From positions 124,001 to 188,000 of the forward strand of contig NZ_AP025483.1 in NCBI RefSeq assembly GCF_024347455.1: a stretch of 64,000 nucleotides of DNA. Reading direction: 5' to 3'. Shown here in pieces: positions 1 to 9,285 of the stretch (positions are counted from its first letter, which is position 1; every line of letters starts with the position of its first letter). The position numbers and the translations under genes are program-made. This DNA is from Vibrio echinoideorum. GTDB taxonomy: Bacteria > Pseudomonadota > Gammaproteobacteria > Enterobacterales > Vibrionaceae. A model generated the notes under the pieces. The model had not been told where the DNA came from. It searched no databases and worked only from the letters and a program-made list of their open reading frames with translations.

Positions 1-786
1 ATGGCTTCTCGTCAGATCCCTATTCAAATGTCTCCAGAGGGAGAAGGGCGCTTTGCTCTTTGGCTGATCGACGATCAATATCAGGTTGAAACTGAGGCAG
101 AGCTGAATCGTTTTCTTGCTGAACCCAATCATAAACGTTATCAAGCTGCGTCTTGGGATATGGCTGAGACCAGAAAGAGCAACTTTCATTATCACACACC
201 GAGCTTCATGGGCATGATAAAAGCTAAAGCGGGCCCTGTGACGCTTAGCCTGATGTTAGTGTGTGTGGTTATTTTTGCGCTGCAGCAAATTGGTTTTGGT
301 CAGGCTATTTTCAATGCCTTACATTTTCCGGCAGTTGATGGACAACAATGGCAACTGTGGCGTTGGTTGAGCCATGCTGTATTGCATTTCTCGGTCATGC
401 ACATCGCATTTAATATCTTGTGGTGGTGGCAGTTAGGTGGAGATATCGAGAAAAAGCTAGGCAGTCTCAAGTTACTTCAAATTTTTGCTGTATCTTCAGC
501 GCTTTCAGGTGCTGGGCAGTATTGGGTTGAAGGTGCAAACTTTGGTGGTTTGTCTGGTGTAGTGTATGCGTTGGTAGGTTATTTATGGGTGATTAGTGTG
601 AAAGCTCCTCAACTTGGTTTGGGTATCCCAAGACAAATTGTTGGCTTTATGTTGGTGTGGTTAGTACTTGGGTATATGCAGCCGTTCATGGCTATCGCAA
701 ACACCGCGCATTTAGCTGGTTTGGTAGCGGGTTTAATTATTGGTTTAATTGATTCAATGAAAGCACCTCGCTCTGCAACAAGTTAA
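1..786 (+). CDS. glpG: Rhomboid intramembrane serine protease GlpG, 5' end cut by the window edge
   Basis: GlpG cleaves membrane proteins within or next to their transmembrane segments. The visible 261 residues begin inside the cytoplasmic N-terminal domain: the first ATG corresponds to an internal Met of the family, so about 15-20 residues lie upstream of the window. The rhomboid core follows, with the hydrophobic first helix around residue 80, the WRWLSHAVLHFS loop, a GGLSG motif carrying the catalytic serine (Ser185 of the visible part) and HLAG carrying the catalytic histidine (His237). The 52-residue spacing between them matches E. coli GlpG closely. A terminator follows 37 bases after the stop. 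Identification is firm; only the start is missing. Confidence 0.95.
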   Translation: MASRQIPIQMSPEGEGRFALWLIDDQYQVETEAELNRFLAEPNHKRYQAASWDMAETRKSNFHYHTPSFMGMIKAKAGPVTLSLMLVCVVIFALQQIGFGQAIFNALHFPAVDGQQWQLWRWLSHAVLHFSVMHIAFNILWWWQLGGDIEKKLGSLKLLQIFAVSSALSGAGQYWVEGANFGGLSGVVYALVGYLWVISVKAPQLGLGIPRQIVGFMLVWLVLGYMQPFMAIANTAHLAGLVAGLIIGLIDSMKAPRSATS

Positions 787-822
787 CTCATGCCTCATAG
801 TAAGTAGATAAATTATAGATAT

Positions 823-850
823 AAAAAAGCGGCTATCAGCCGCTTTTTTA
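823..850. terminator. Bidirectional intrinsic terminator between glpG and the FliL-like gene
   Basis: The stem AGCGGCTGATAGCCGCT-type hairpin (arms AGCGGCT and AGCCGCT) is flanked by an A-run on the left and a T-run on the right, so it can end transcripts from both converging genes. Confidence 0.85.
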
Positions 851-873
851 TTGGGAATCGTGTTGGACTGATA

Positions 874-1281
874 TCACTGATAAAGGTACTTAGTAAACAA
901 CAAGTCAGCAATAAGGGTTTTTCCTGTTTCAGGAAGTAAAACCTTGTTGAGATGTTCAACTAAGGTTTTTCTCAAATCTTCACGACCGGACAAAGATTTA
1001 ATGGTTTCTTCGTTTTGTTTGCCAAGTAATTCAATCACCGCATCTCGAATCAGCGGTTGGTGGTGTTCAATAGCTGCCAAGTCATTACTATTCGCGACCA
1101 TGATATCGAGGCGTACCTGAATGTAGCCCAGTTTTTTACCTTTAGTGTAAAAATTGGTGGTCAGGTCAGGCTCTAGCGTGAAGTAGGCTAATTTGGGTGT
1201 CGACTCTTCTTCAGCAAAACTTGATGCTGAAAAGAGTAGGGTAATCGCAAGAAATATTTGGGCTACATAACGTTTGTGCAT
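874..1281 (-). CDS. FliL-like secreted protein (flagellar basal-body-associated family)
   Basis: The 135-residue protein starts with a signal-peptide-like segment (LAITLLFSASSFA, likely cleavage after residue 23). The rest resembles the periplasmic FliL domain: an aromatic-rich strand with the motif YIQVRLDIMV, then a segment on blocking and ending helices (HHQPLIRDAVIELLG) that is the usual FliL signature, and a C-terminal LLFTKYLYQ. It is shorter than canonical FliL and stands outside any flagellar operon, beside glpG and ubiC as in other vibrios. Canonical FliL stabilises the stator of the flagellar motor; whether this stand-alone copy does so is not shown by the sequence. Family assignment is fairly secure, function is inferred. 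Confidence 0.7.
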   Translation of the reverse strand: MHKRYVAQIFLAITLLFSASSFAEEESTPKLAYFTLEPDLTTNFYTKGKKLGYIQVRLDIMVANSNDLAAIEHHQPLIRDAVIELLGKQNEETIKSLSGREDLRKTLVEHLNKVLLPETGKTLIADLLFTKYLYQ

Positions 1282-1443
1282 ATTTGTGACTTTTCTTTAG
1301 TTTATTCGCGATATTCGAAACGCATTAGTCTTGTTACAATGAGCGGTCTAAATCTAAATACGTTTACAATTCGAAGAACGCTTTAATTTTGTTCGAAAGT
1401 TGAAGCTTTATTGTACGTGTAAAGTCACCTATTGAATACTAGT

Positions 1444-1986
1444 ATGAATCAGCCAATATCGCTGTATCTTAATTCGTTAATGAATGTAGATTGGCAAAGT
1501 ACAGAAACATTTGATTTTCCTAATAAAACCACCCAAGAGTGGCTTATGGAGCAAGGTTCTCTTTCCCGCAAGTTGGGGGAGTGTTGTCAGCACCTGTCTG
1601 TTGAGCTGCTTCACAATCAAGTTGTAGAACGCTCAATGCTGCAACAAGACGAGGAACATCTTTTATCATCGTATGATTGCTTACTCCGTAAAGTAATCTT
1701 AAAGGGTGATGATGAACCGTGGGTGTTAGGTCGAACCTTAATTCCTCGAGTCACATTAGAGGATCATCAGCACTCCGACCTTTCTCAACAAGGTAACGTC
1801 CCGCTGGGGTTAACCGTTTTTAGTGCTGAGAATGTAGAACGAGATGCGTTGCAAGTCGGTTGGGTTATCGCAGGTGATGAGCGATTACTCGCGCGTCGCT
1901 CTCGATTATGGATGAATCATAAACCGATGCTTGTAGCCGAACTATTTTTACCAACATCACCCATTTACTCTAAGGAGAGTGTGTAA
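1444..1986 (+). CDS. ubiC: Chorismate lyase
   Basis: UbiC converts chorismate to 4-hydroxybenzoate and pyruvate, the first committed step of ubiquinone synthesis. The protein has the family pattern PWVLGRTLIP in the middle, PLG before a hydrophobic strand, and a C-terminal RRSRLWMNHKPMLVAELFLP ending in SPIY, all as in E. coli UbiC. I chose the ATG at 1444 (180 residues); an in-frame TTG at 1432 would add four residues and neither has a strong ribosome binding site. The stop codon is immediately followed by the ATG of ubiA, so the two are translationally coupled and act consecutively in the pathway. Confidence 0.93.
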   Translation: MNQPISLYLNSLMNVDWQSTETFDFPNKTTQEWLMEQGSLSRKLGECCQHLSVELLHNQVVERSMLQQDEEHLLSSYDCLLRKVILKGDDEPWVLGRTLIPRVTLEDHQHSDLSQQGNVPLGLTVFSAENVERDALQVGWVIAGDERLLARRSRLWMNHKPMLVAELFLPTSPIYSKESV

Positions 1987-2841
1987 ATGCTTGCCACCAA
2001 AGCGAAAGCGTACTGGCAATTAACGCGAATGAATCGCCCGATTGGTACCTTATTACTCCTTTGGCCAACTTTGTGGTCGCTGATTATCGCCGCGCAAGGT
2101 ATGCCGGACTTTGATGTCTTGGTTGTTTTCGTTCTAGGCGTGGTGTTAATGCGTTCGGCTGGCTGTGTGATCAATGATTTTGCGGATCGCAAAGTCGATG
2201 GTCATGTAAAGCGCACTAAGCAACGTCCATTACCGTCAGGTTTGGTTTCCAGTAAGGAAGCGATACTGCTCTTTTTAGTGTTGGCAGTGGTTTCATTCTT
2301 ACTAGTACTTACCATGAACTCATTGACGATTAAGCTCTCTTTTATCGGAGTTGGTTTAGCGTTCATTTATCCTTTTATGAAGCGTTTTACACACCTTCCA
2401 CAATTGTTCCTCGGCTTAGCTTTTAGTTGGGCAATCCCAATGGCGTGGGCGGCGCAAACTAACGAATTACCAGGTGTTGTTTGGTTCATTTTTGCAATTA
2501 ACGCATTGTGGACGATCGCTTACGACACTCAATACGCGATGGTCGATCGAGATGACGATCTGAAGATCGGCATTAAATCGACGGCTATTTTATTCGGGCG
2601 CTTTGATAAGCTTATTGTGGGTTTCTTGCAGCTAGTGACACTAGCGATGTTGATTGTATTGGGCATGCAGTATCAATTGGGCGATACCTTCTACTGGGCG
2701 TTATTGGCGGCAGGAAGCTTGTTCGTGTACCAACAACATTTGATGCGCCACCGTGATCGAGATTTATGCTTTCAAGCTTTCCTAAATAATAACTATGTTG
2801 GAATGGCAGTCACGGTCGGTTTGTTCATTACCTTCTGGTAA
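1987..2841 (+). CDS. ubiA: 4-hydroxybenzoate octaprenyltransferase
   Basis: UbiA is an integral membrane prenyltransferase that attaches the polyprenyl tail to 4-hydroxybenzoate. At 284 residues it has the family's usual length, with about nine hydrophobic segments and the two Asp-rich motifs that bind Mg-diphosphate: NDFADRKVD around residue 60 and [13 protein letters not shown] around residue 178. The start codon directly abuts the ubiC stop, with the AAGGAG-like ribosome binding site lying inside the end of ubiC. A strong terminator follows about 30 bases after the stop. Confidence 0.97.
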   Translation: MLATKAKAYWQLTRMNRPIGTLLLLWPTLWSLIIAAQGMPDFDVLVVFVLGVVLMRSAGCVINDFADRKVDGHVKRTKQRPLPSGLVSSKEAILLFLVLAVVSFLLVLTMNSLTIKLSFIGVGLAFIYPFMKRFTHLPQLFLGLAFSWAIPMAWAAQTNELPGVVWFIFAINALWTIAYDTQYAMVDRDDDLKIGIKSTAILFGRFDKLIVGFLQLVTLAMLIVLGMQYQLGDTFYWALLAAGSLFVYQQHLMRHRDRDLCFQAFLNNNYVGMAVTVGLFITFW

Positions 2842-2872
2842 GTATCAGTTTTCGCTAAAGAAAAAGCCAAAT

Positions 2873-2898
2873 AAAAAGGCACCCATTGGGTGCCTTTT
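2873..2898. terminator. Intrinsic terminator after ubiA, probably bidirectional
   Basis: The arms GGCACCC and GGGTGCC enclose a three-base loop. The A-run before and T-run after allow use by ubiA and by the convergent plsB. Confidence 0.88.
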
Positions 2899-2926
2899 CT
2901 GATCGTGCTCAATCTAGCTATTACAA

Positions 2927-2952
2927 CTAAGTATTGAAGCTAAGTATTGAAA
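2927..2952. repeat. Two tandem 13-base repeats downstream of plsB
   Basis: CTAAGTATTGAA followed by G or A occurs twice head to tail, ending just before the plsB stop codon. It looks like a small slippage duplication and no function is apparent. Confidence 0.7.
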
Positions 2953-2957
2953 AGAGA

Positions 2958-5381
2958 CTACTCTGCTTGGTGAATGCTCTCTTGAATCGTCAGGCGAACT
3001 TCAGGGTAAAGCATCGAGTGAAGAAGCTTAGCAAATTGCTGAGTTTTCTCTAAATCACAGTTACCGTCGTTATCTAGATATTGTTGCTGCTTCAACGTTG
3101 CGAACATCGAGGCAAATACGCCTTTGTCGAAGAACTCTGGAGCATTGATACCATGCAGTCGACCAAGGCGCTGTGCGATGTCTTGGCTCTTCTGCTCAAG
3201 ATCAGACTTATCCAGTTCAGGATTCTCTGCCAACAAATTTAGAGCAATAGAGTAGCGCTGTAGCGTCTCTGAAATCGTACGGCCTAACAGCATAAGAGCT
3301 TGGCTGTTCGATTGGTTGATCGTCACTTCATTGTCAGACACAACAATCATGCCTTGGCTTACTAGTTCATCAATAATGTTTGCGACTACGCCTTCAAGCT
3401 GTGATTCGTCGTAGCTTAAGAACAGCTCTTTCTTCAAGAACGGGTAAATGGCTGCAACATTCTTTTGAATAGCTTCAATTGATAAACCGCGCTGACGAAT
3501 GGTCATTTGAGCGATTAACGATGGTAGAGCAAACAAATGAATGATGTTATTACGGTAGTAAGTCATCAGAATCGACTGGTGACGGTCTAGCGAGATGATG
3601 TCACCCATTGAGTCTGATTCAATTAGGAACTTGTTCAGCGATTCAGCGTGTTTTACCAGATCTTCAGCGCTGTCTTTTGGTACCGTAAATGTATCAGAGT
3701 AAGGTACGTTCTTAAGCAGAGACAGGTAACAGTTGATCTGAGAAACCAAAGAGTCACGGGACAATGCACGCTGTCTTGAAGCCAATAGTGCCGTTGCACA
3801 AAGAGTCAGTGCGTTAGTCGCCGCGGCATCGTTAATGTGCGTCATCATTTTGGTTGCCAGGTCATTAACCACTGGATTCATCCATTGTGGCTTGCTGGTT
3901 CCCATTGGGTCGATGTCTTTGGTCCACTCTGGTGCGTGCTCGTTCAGGTATTGGTTCAGCTGAATAGGCTCACCGAAGTTCACATAACCTTTGCCAAAGT
4001 TACGCAGTTTACGCAGAGTACGAATTACAAGGCTCGCGTTCTCTTTCTCTTTGCGTTTACCACGAAGTTCTTTCGCGTAAGTTGCCACTTCCATCACATG
4101 CTCGTAGCCGATGTAAACCGGAACCAAAGTAACCGGGCGGTTCATACCGCGTAGCATCGCTTGAATGGTCATCGCTAGCATGCCGGTTTTGGCTTGCAGC
4201 AGACGACCGGTACGAGAGCGACCCCCTTCACTGAAGTATTCTACTGAGTAACCTTTAGCGAACAGTTCTGCTAGGTATTCACGGAAAATAGTCGAGTACA
4301 GCTTGTTGCCTTTGAAACTACGACGAATAAAGAACGCACCGCCATGACGGAAAATCGGACCGGCAGGGAAGAAGTTCAGGTTGATACCCGCAGCGATATG
4401 TGGAGGAACCATACCTTCGTGATAAAGCACATAAGAAAGCAGTAAGTAATCCATGTGGCTGCGGTGACAAGGCACATAAACAATTTCATGACCATCTTGA
4501 GCCAGCTTACGAACTGTTGAAGCGTTGCTTATATGCAGGCCTTGATACAATTTATTCCATAGCCAACCAAGAATCTTTTCACCACGCTTGATTAGCGAGT
4601 AAGAGAAGTTCGCAGCAATCTCGTCCATGATGTCTTGAGCTTCTTTGCTCGCTTTCTCGATAGAGATGTTCTTTGCTTGAGCTTCGTCTTCAATCGCTTT
4701 CTTAATCGCTTCAGATTTTAGTAGGCGGTCAAAAAGAGCTTGGCGACTTGGTAGGTTAGGCCCTGATGCAGCTAGCTTTTGGCGTGAGAAGTGAATACGT
4801 GCCACGCGTGCCAGTTTGTGTGCGATGGTGCTGTCGGTACCGTGTGAGTTGGCCATGTAACGTAAAGAAACCACAGGGCTAAAGCGAACTAAACAGTCAC
4901 GACCTGCTAGTAATACTGCTTTTGACTTTTCTAAGCCGTTCATTGCTTGTAGGTAAGGTTTTTGGTTATTCTCTTTACCAGGTTTACGTCCCCACAACAC
5001 AGTAGCAGGGATAACTTGAACATCGAGCTCAGAGTCTTCAGCATGCAATGAAAGCAGCTCCGAGAAAACCTCAATAGAAGAGCTGGGTACATAATCATCG
5101 TCTTGAAGCAGTGTTTTGCGAGAAGAGATAAAAACGTAGCGTTGCAGTGATTTGCCACTTATTTCAAGTTTGCTTAAAGGATCGGGTAAACCTAATTCCA
5201 ACGCATGCTTTTGTAGTGTCAGAAGGTCGACACTTGAGCGAAACGGTAAGGCGTATACAATCGGTTTGCCTAAATCAATGTTCAAATCCTCAACAGGGTT
5301 CGAAGGGATTGATGTGCCTTTTACCAAAATGGATAAAGGTAGCTTCATTAATGAACGTGAAAAAGATTGTCCAGAAGACAT
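2958..5381 (-). CDS. plsB: Glycerol-3-phosphate 1-O-acyltransferase
   Basis: PlsB acylates sn-glycerol 3-phosphate at the inner membrane, the first step of phospholipid synthesis. The 807 residues equal the E. coli length. The acyltransferase blocks are all visible: block [10 protein letters not shown] with His306 and Asp311 (the HX4D catalytic pair), block [15 protein letters not shown], block [14 protein letters not shown], and block [13 protein letters not shown]. It lies divergent from dgkA, as in E. coli, which places two enzymes of glycerolipid metabolism back to back across a 220-base gap. Confidence 0.97.
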   Translation of the reverse strand: MSSGQSFSRSLMKLPLSILVKGTSIPSNPVEDLNIDLGKPIVYALPFRSSVDLLTLQKHALELGLPDPLSKLEISGKSLQRYVFISSRKTLLQDDDYVPSSSIEVFSELLSLHAEDSELDVQVIPATVLWGRKPGKENNQKPYLQAMNGLEKSKAVLLAGRDCLVRFSPVVSLRYMANSHGTDSTIAHKLARVARIHFSRQKLAASGPNLPSRQALFDRLLKSEAIKKAIEDEAQAKNISIEKASKEAQDIMDEIAANFSYSLIKRGEKILGWLWNKLYQGLHISNASTVRKLAQDGHEIVYVPCHRSHMDYLLLSYVLYHEGMVPPHIAAGINLNFFPAGPIFRHGGAFFIRRSFKGNKLYSTIFREYLAELFAKGYSVEYFSEGGRSRTGRLLQAKTGMLAMTIQAMLRGMNRPVTLVPVYIGYEHVMEVATYAKELRGKRKEKENASLVIRTLRKLRNFGKGYVNFGEPIQLNQYLNEHAPEWTKDIDPMGTSKPQWMNPVVNDLATKMMTHINDAAATNALTLCATALLASRQRALSRDSLVSQINCYLSLLKNVPYSDTFTVPKDSAEDLVKHAESLNKFLIESDSMGDIISLDRHQSILMTYYRNNIIHLFALPSLIAQMTIRQRGLSIEAIQKNVAAIYPFLKKELFLSYDESQLEGVVANIIDELVSQGMIVVSDNEVTINQSNSQALMLLGRTISETLQRYSIALNLLAENPELDKSDLEQKSQDIAQRLGRLHGINAPEFFDKGVFASMFATLKQQQYLDNDGNCDLEKTQQFAKLLHSMLYPEVRLTIQESIHQAE

Positions 5382-5601
5382 ATAGGTTCACTGCCTCAAT
5401 AGTTATTTCAATGTGCTTAAGCGTATCTCTATTTCTATGATGAAAAGGATAAAACCTATGAGTGAAATAGGGATAAGCCTAGGCGTAAATTTAATCGATG
5501 CAAGAATACCAGAAACTGGTCTAACCTTTTAATGGAAATAGTCATATTGCCGTTAAGTTTGTGGAAAATCATTCATCAACTGATTGAGTATAGGGTTAAA
5601 A

Positions 5602-5964
5602 ATGGCTAAAAAATCAAACACCGGATTCAAACGTATCGTGAAAGCGGCAGGCTTTTCATGGCAAGGCATTACGAGTTCGTTTAAAAACGAGGCCGCATTT
5701 CGACAAGAAGTGTTTATGGCAGCAGTGCTTATCCCATTAGCGTTTTACCTAGACGTAAGCCAGGTTGAGCGGATCTTAATGATCTCAGCTGTTGTATTAG
5801 TGCTCGTTGTCGAGTTGATAAATACCGCGATTGAAGCGGTCATTGACCGAATTGGTAGTGAACATCATGAGCTATCAGGGATGGCGAAAGATGTTGGTTC
5901 GGCAGCGGTTTTCATCTGTTTAGCGCTAGCGGGTTATGTGTGGTTAGAGATCTTATTTTTGTAA
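5602..5964 (+). CDS. dgkA: Diacylglycerol kinase
   Basis: DgkA is a small three-helix inner-membrane kinase that recycles diacylglycerol to phosphatidic acid. I chose the ATG at 5602, giving 120 residues against 122 in E. coli; a TTG at 5584 would add six residues not expected in the family. The signature ELINTAIEAVIDRIG (Glu71, Asn74, Glu78) and the following ELSGMAKDVGSAAV are intact, as is the N-terminal Glu30. It is followed by lexA in the same direction, as in E. coli, but the LexA boxes between them give lexA its own promoter. Confidence 0.95.
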   Translation: MAKKSNTGFKRIVKAAGFSWQGITSSFKNEAAFRQEVFMAAVLIPLAFYLDVSQVERILMISAVVLVLVVELINTAIEAVIDRIGSEHHELSGMAKDVGSAAVFICLALAGYVWLEILFL

Positions 5965-6015
5965 TTAGTTAAAAATGAACTAAAAACAACCAATTGCTTT
6001 GCTTTTGTCCAGTTA

Positions 6016-6031
6016 CTGGATATACTCACAG
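6016..6031. promoter_or_regulatory. LexA-binding site (SOS box 1)
   Basis: CTGGATATACTCACAG fits the CTGT-N8-ACAG consensus with one change in the left half. It is the first of two boxes upstream of lexA. Confidence 0.85.
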
Positions 6032-6035
6032 TCAA

Positions 6036-6051
6036 CTGTATAAAAAGACAG
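6036..6051. promoter_or_regulatory. LexA-binding site (SOS box 2)
   Basis: CTGTATAAAAAGACAG has intact CTGT and ACAG ends. It begins 20 bases after box 1, the same two-box arrangement as at E. coli lexA, and ends 7 bases before the lexA start, implying autorepression. Confidence 0.9.
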
Positions 6052-6058
6052 GTGAATC

Positions 6059-6679
6059 ATGAAGCCGTTAACGCCCCGCCAACAACAAGTTTTTGACCTT
6101 ATCAAAGGTAAGATCGAAGATTTCGGTATGCCACCGACACGTGCAGAAATTGCGCGTGAATTAGGCTTCCGTTCTGCTAACGCTGCAGAAGAACATTTAA
6201 AAGCTCTTGCTCGTAAAGAAGCGATTGAGATTATCCCGGGTGCGTCTCGTGGTATTCGTATTTTGCTTGAAGATGCAGCGAATGAAGAGCAAGGTTTACC
6301 ATTAATCGGTCAGGTTGCCGCTGGTGAGCCTATTTTGGCTCAAGAGCATGTAGAAATGCATTACCAAGTTGACCCAGGTATGTTTAAACCGCAAGCTGAC
6401 TTCTTACTTCGTGTAAATGGCGAAAGTATGAAAGATATCGGTATTATGGATGGTGATTTACTGGCTGTTCATAAAACACAAGATGTACGTGATGGTCAGG
6501 TTGTCGTAGCTCGTGTCGACGATGATGTAACAGTAAAACGTCTAGAACGAAAAAGTTCAACGGTTCTGTTACATGCTGAAAATAAAGACTTTTCTCCTAT
6601 TCATGTTGATCTAGAATCTCAACACTTGTCTATCGAAGGACTTGCGGTTGGTATTATTCGAAATACCGATTGGATGTAG
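6059..6679 (+). CDS. lexA: LexA repressor
   Basis: LexA represses the SOS regulon and cleaves itself when stimulated by RecA filaments. The 206-residue protein has the N-terminal winged helix-turn-helix ([20 protein letters not shown], residues 26-45), the cleavage site Ala88-Gly89 in QVAAGEP, catalytic Ser123 in GESMKDIG and Lys160 in VTVKRL. The ATG at 6059 is preceded by an AGGTGA ribosome binding site that lies within the operator region. In E. coli dinF follows lexA directly; here a methyltransferase gene is inserted between the two. Confidence 0.98.
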   Translation: MKPLTPRQQQVFDLIKGKIEDFGMPPTRAEIARELGFRSANAAEEHLKALARKEAIEIIPGASRGIRILLEDAANEEQGLPLIGQVAAGEPILAQEHVEMHYQVDPGMFKPQADFLLRVNGESMKDIGIMDGDLLAVHKTQDVRDGQVVVARVDDDVTVKRLERKSSTVLLHAENKDFSPIHVDLESQHLSIEGLAVGIIRNTDWM

Positions 6680-6697
6680 TCAGTACAAACCGCTTAT

Positions 6698-6712
6698 TGA
6701 TATTTATTCTCA
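6698..6712. promoter_or_regulatory. Fur-like box 1 upstream of the methyltransferase gene
   Basis: TGATATTTATTCTCA matches 12 of 14 defined positions of the 7-1-7 Fur motif TGATAAT-N-ATTATCA. It starts 19 bases after the lexA stop. Confidence 0.6.
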
Positions 6713-6730
6713 ATAACTTGTTATTGTAAT

Positions 6731-6745
6731 TGATATTCATTATCA
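6731..6745. promoter_or_regulatory. Fur-like box 2, overlapping a candidate -10 element
   Basis: TGATATTCATTATCA matches 13 of 14 defined positions of the 7-1-7 Fur motif, and the 19-mer ending at 6744 matches 15 of 19 positions of the classical Fur box. A candidate promoter (TTGTTA at 6718-6723, 17-base spacer, TATCAT at 6741-6746) is covered by this box, the geometry expected for iron repression. The binding is predicted, not shown. Confidence 0.72.
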
Positions 6746-6770
6746 TCTTCTTTGTCGAGATACAAGGAAG

Positions 6771-7655
6771 ATGATGATGCCAAACCCAACCAAACCTCAA
6801 ATGAAGCCGCTTGTTAGTAAGCCGCGCTCCTCTGATCAAAAGGCTTCTTCTTATCTAGGGTCTGCACATCAAGAATTTCAAGTTCCGACCAATCTCGTTC
6901 AACACCTTTGGTTTCGCAGTCGTGAAAGCCTTGCCGATGACGGTCTAGTTTATGACCCTATTGCAGCACAAGCCTGTAAGCGTTGCCAATTGGCACCAGA
7001 ATGTCTTACTGGCGAACTCGACCAACAACAACTTCTCTATGCCACATTGACTCAACTTTGTGACTCTCAAGTTCAACAGTTTCTATCTCATAACCCAGAC
7101 GCGTGGATTATCAATGTTGGGGCCGGTCTCGATACCCGTTTCTACCGCTTAGATAATGGTCGCTGTCATTGGGTTGAACTGGATGTAACCGAGAACCTAG
7201 TTTGGCGACAACGCCTGTTCCACAAAAATGAACGCTATCGTTTAGAGTGTGGTTCCGTTGATGATCTTACTTGGTTGGATGAACTTAACATTCCAGAGCA
7301 AGCCTCGGTGATGGTGGTGTGTGAACATGCTTTGCTTGACTGCAATGAACAACAGACGGCACACTTTATTCAGTCGCTTAGTCGTTACTTTACCCACGCA
7401 CATGCGTGTTTAGTGTTAGCTGGAGATAAAAGCTCTAGCGCTCTGGGACAAAAGCTCGGTTCTGGAAAATATGCACATGGCTTATCTTCTCCGATAGACA
7501 GTGTTCTTAATTGGCTACCTTGGGCGCAATGGGTTAAGTCATTTTCACCATTAGAACAGCAATGCAATCGTTGGAAATTGTGGCAGCGATTACTGTGTAA
7601 GATTTCTCAGTTAAAAAAACGTCTAACTCCACAATTGGTGCTCGTGAAATGGTAA
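6771..7655 (+). CDS. Class I SAM-dependent methyltransferase, leucine carboxyl methyltransferase-like (LCM/PPM1) family
   Basis: The 294-residue protein has the SAM-binding motif VGAGLDTRFYRLD (from residue 116) followed by an acidic motif HWVELD at residues 133-138 and a MVVCEHALL strand, the pattern of the LCM/PPM1 O-methyltransferase family. The N-terminal part holds a CxxC-like cluster (CKRCQLAPEC, residues 69-78) whose role I cannot assign. Members of this family methylate carboxyl groups or small molecules; the substrate here is unknown. The ATG at 6771 has an AAGGAAG ribosome binding site and is the first of three consecutive ATG-type codons. Two Fur-like boxes upstream suggest iron-responsive expression. 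It separates lexA from dinF. Confidence 0.8.
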   Translation: MMMPNPTKPQMKPLVSKPRSSDQKASSYLGSAHQEFQVPTNLVQHLWFRSRESLADDGLVYDPIAAQACKRCQLAPECLTGELDQQQLLYATLTQLCDSQVQQFLSHNPDAWIINVGAGLDTRFYRLDNGRCHWVELDVTENLVWRQRLFHKNERYRLECGSVDDLTWLDELNIPEQASVMVVCEHALLDCNEQQTAHFIQSLSRYFTHAHACLVLAGDKSSSALGQKLGSGKYAHGLSSPIDSVLNWLPWAQWVKSFSPLEQQCNRWKLWQRLLCKISQLKKRLTPQLVLVKW

Positions 7656-7777
7656 TGCAAGATTACTTACTCTATCAAATAGGTAGTTCAGCAAACGCGC
7701 GACATAAGTAAAAGCGAGCAGCATAGTGTAAGCATACTCACTAGGTTAAACTATCGCCTCTAATCGAAGAGGTGCTC

Positions 7778-9133
7778 GTGAAGTTATTCAACCCCCAAAC
7801 TATTTTTCAAACCTTATCTAATCAGGCGATGCACAAAAAAGTGCTATTACTTGCGATCCCTATGGTTCTTTCCAATATTACGGTTCCTCTACTCGGCTTA
7901 GTCGATGCTGCGGTTATCGGTCATCTTCAGCATTCTTGGTATTTAGGTGGTGTGGCGTTAGGTGGCACGATGATCAGTGTGACTTTTTGGTTACTTGGTT
8001 TCCTACGAATGTCGACGACGGGATTAGCCGCGCAATCTTACGGTGCGAATGATAGCAAGCAGCTCGGCTTGGTCTTCGTGCAAGGCGTGACTATGGCTTT
8101 AGGATTTGCTGGTGTCTTCTTACTTTTACACAGTTTTGTTGCGGATACGGTTTTCTCTCTGAGTAGTGCTAGTGATCAAGTTAAACATTATGGTCAACAG
8201 TATTTCTCAATTCGAGCATGGAGTGCGCCTGCTGCGCTGACTAATTTTGTCATTTTAGGTTGGTTGCTCGGAACCCAAAATGCTAAAGCGCCAATGTGGA
8301 TGGTGATTATTACCAATATCACCAATATCGTTTTGGATATCGTGTTTGTTCTTGGCCTAGGTTGGCAAGTTGAAGGCGCGGCGCTGGCGTCGGTGATCGC
8401 TGATTATGCCGGCCTAACGTTTGGCTTGGTTTGTGTTTGCCGAATCTGGGCAAAGAAGCAGTTACCATCGCCATGGGATCTGCTTAAGAAAACCAGTCAA
8501 GGTTTGAGTCGTTTCGTAAAACTGAATCGCGATATCTTTCTGCGTTCGCTGTGTCTGCAAGCGACTTTCACTTTTATGACCTTCCAAGGGGCAAGTTTTG
8601 GTGATGATGTGGTAGCAGCCAATGCGGTGTTGATGAGTTTTCTGATGATTATCTCTTATGGGATGGATGGCTTTGCCTACGCAATGGAAGCTATGGTGGG
8701 TAAGGCTATTGGTGCGAAAGATAAAGATGAGTTAAATCAGTCTTTGATAGGTACTTTCTTTTGGAGTTTCAATATTTGTTTGGTACTGACCATAGTGTTC
8801 GCGATTGCTGGGTCTAGTTTGATTAATATGATCACCACAATCCCAGAAGTTAAGAGTCAGGCTGAGGTTTATCTGCCATGGTTGATTGCAATGCCGTTGG
8901 TTTCGATGTGGTGCTTCTTATTGGATGGTATTTTTGTGGGAGCGACGAAAGGTAAGGATATGCGCAATAGTATGTTTGTTGCGACCTGTAGTTTTTTTGC
9001 GATTTTTTACTTAGCATCAGGTTTAGAGAACCACGCGCTGTGGCTAGCGATGCTGAGCTTTATGGCGATGCGTGGCATTGGTCTTGGTGTTTTATTTGTT
9101 TCTCAGTGGAAGAAAGGAGAGTTTCTCGCTTAG
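7778..9133 (+). CDS. dinF: MATE-family multidrug/toxin efflux transporter, DinF type
   Basis: The protein has about twelve hydrophobic segments in two homologous halves. Its N-terminal stretch PMVLSNITVPLLGLVDAAVI is almost the same as that of E. coli DinF, a cation-coupled MATE exporter of the SOS regulon. I placed the start at the GTG at 7778 (451 residues) because GAAGAGG at 7766-7772 sits five bases upstream; a GTG at 7772 would overlap that site. The ribosome binding site lies in a short hairpin (CCTCT at 7757-7761 with AGAGG). No LexA box is seen immediately upstream, so SOS control could come only by read-through from lexA. Confidence 0.87.
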   Translation: MKLFNPQTIFQTLSNQAMHKKVLLLAIPMVLSNITVPLLGLVDAAVIGHLQHSWYLGGVALGGTMISVTFWLLGFLRMSTTGLAAQSYGANDSKQLGLVFVQGVTMALGFAGVFLLLHSFVADTVFSLSSASDQVKHYGQQYFSIRAWSAPAALTNFVILGWLLGTQNAKAPMWMVIITNITNIVLDIVFVLGLGWQVEGAALASVIADYAGLTFGLVCVCRIWAKKQLPSPWDLLKKTSQGLSRFVKLNRDIFLRSLCLQATFTFMTFQGASFGDDVVAANAVLMSFLMIISYGMDGFAYAMEAMVGKAIGAKDKDELNQSLIGTFFWSFNICLVLTIVFAIAGSSLINMITTIPEVKSQAEVYLPWLIAMPLVSMWCFLLDGIFVGATKGKDMRNSMFVATCSFFAIFYLASGLENHALWLAMLSFMAMRGIGLGVLFVSQWKKGEFLA

Positions 9134-9254
9134 CTTAGATAGCCTTAGATAGATTAGTTCAGGGAGCGATAAATAGAAGCTGTGCAGGTAAGATGGCATT
9201 TAGAACATCATGATCTAAATACTAACATGACTATATAATTCAGTGGTTTAAATG

Positions 9255-9282
9255 AAAACAGCAAGCTCATGGCTTGCTGTTT
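9255..9282. terminator. Bidirectional terminator between dinF and sthA
   Basis: The arms ACAGCAAGC and GCTTGCTGT form a nine-base-pair stem with a five-base loop, with A-rich sequence before and T-rich sequence after. Confidence 0.8.
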
Positions 9283-9285
9283 ATG

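Noticed and set aside
2958..5381. Open frames on the plus strand within plsB, and similar antisense frames within rpoB, rpoC, tufB and hemE
   Set aside because: Shadow frames of highly expressed genes with biased codon use; no ribosome binding sites and no recognisable domains.
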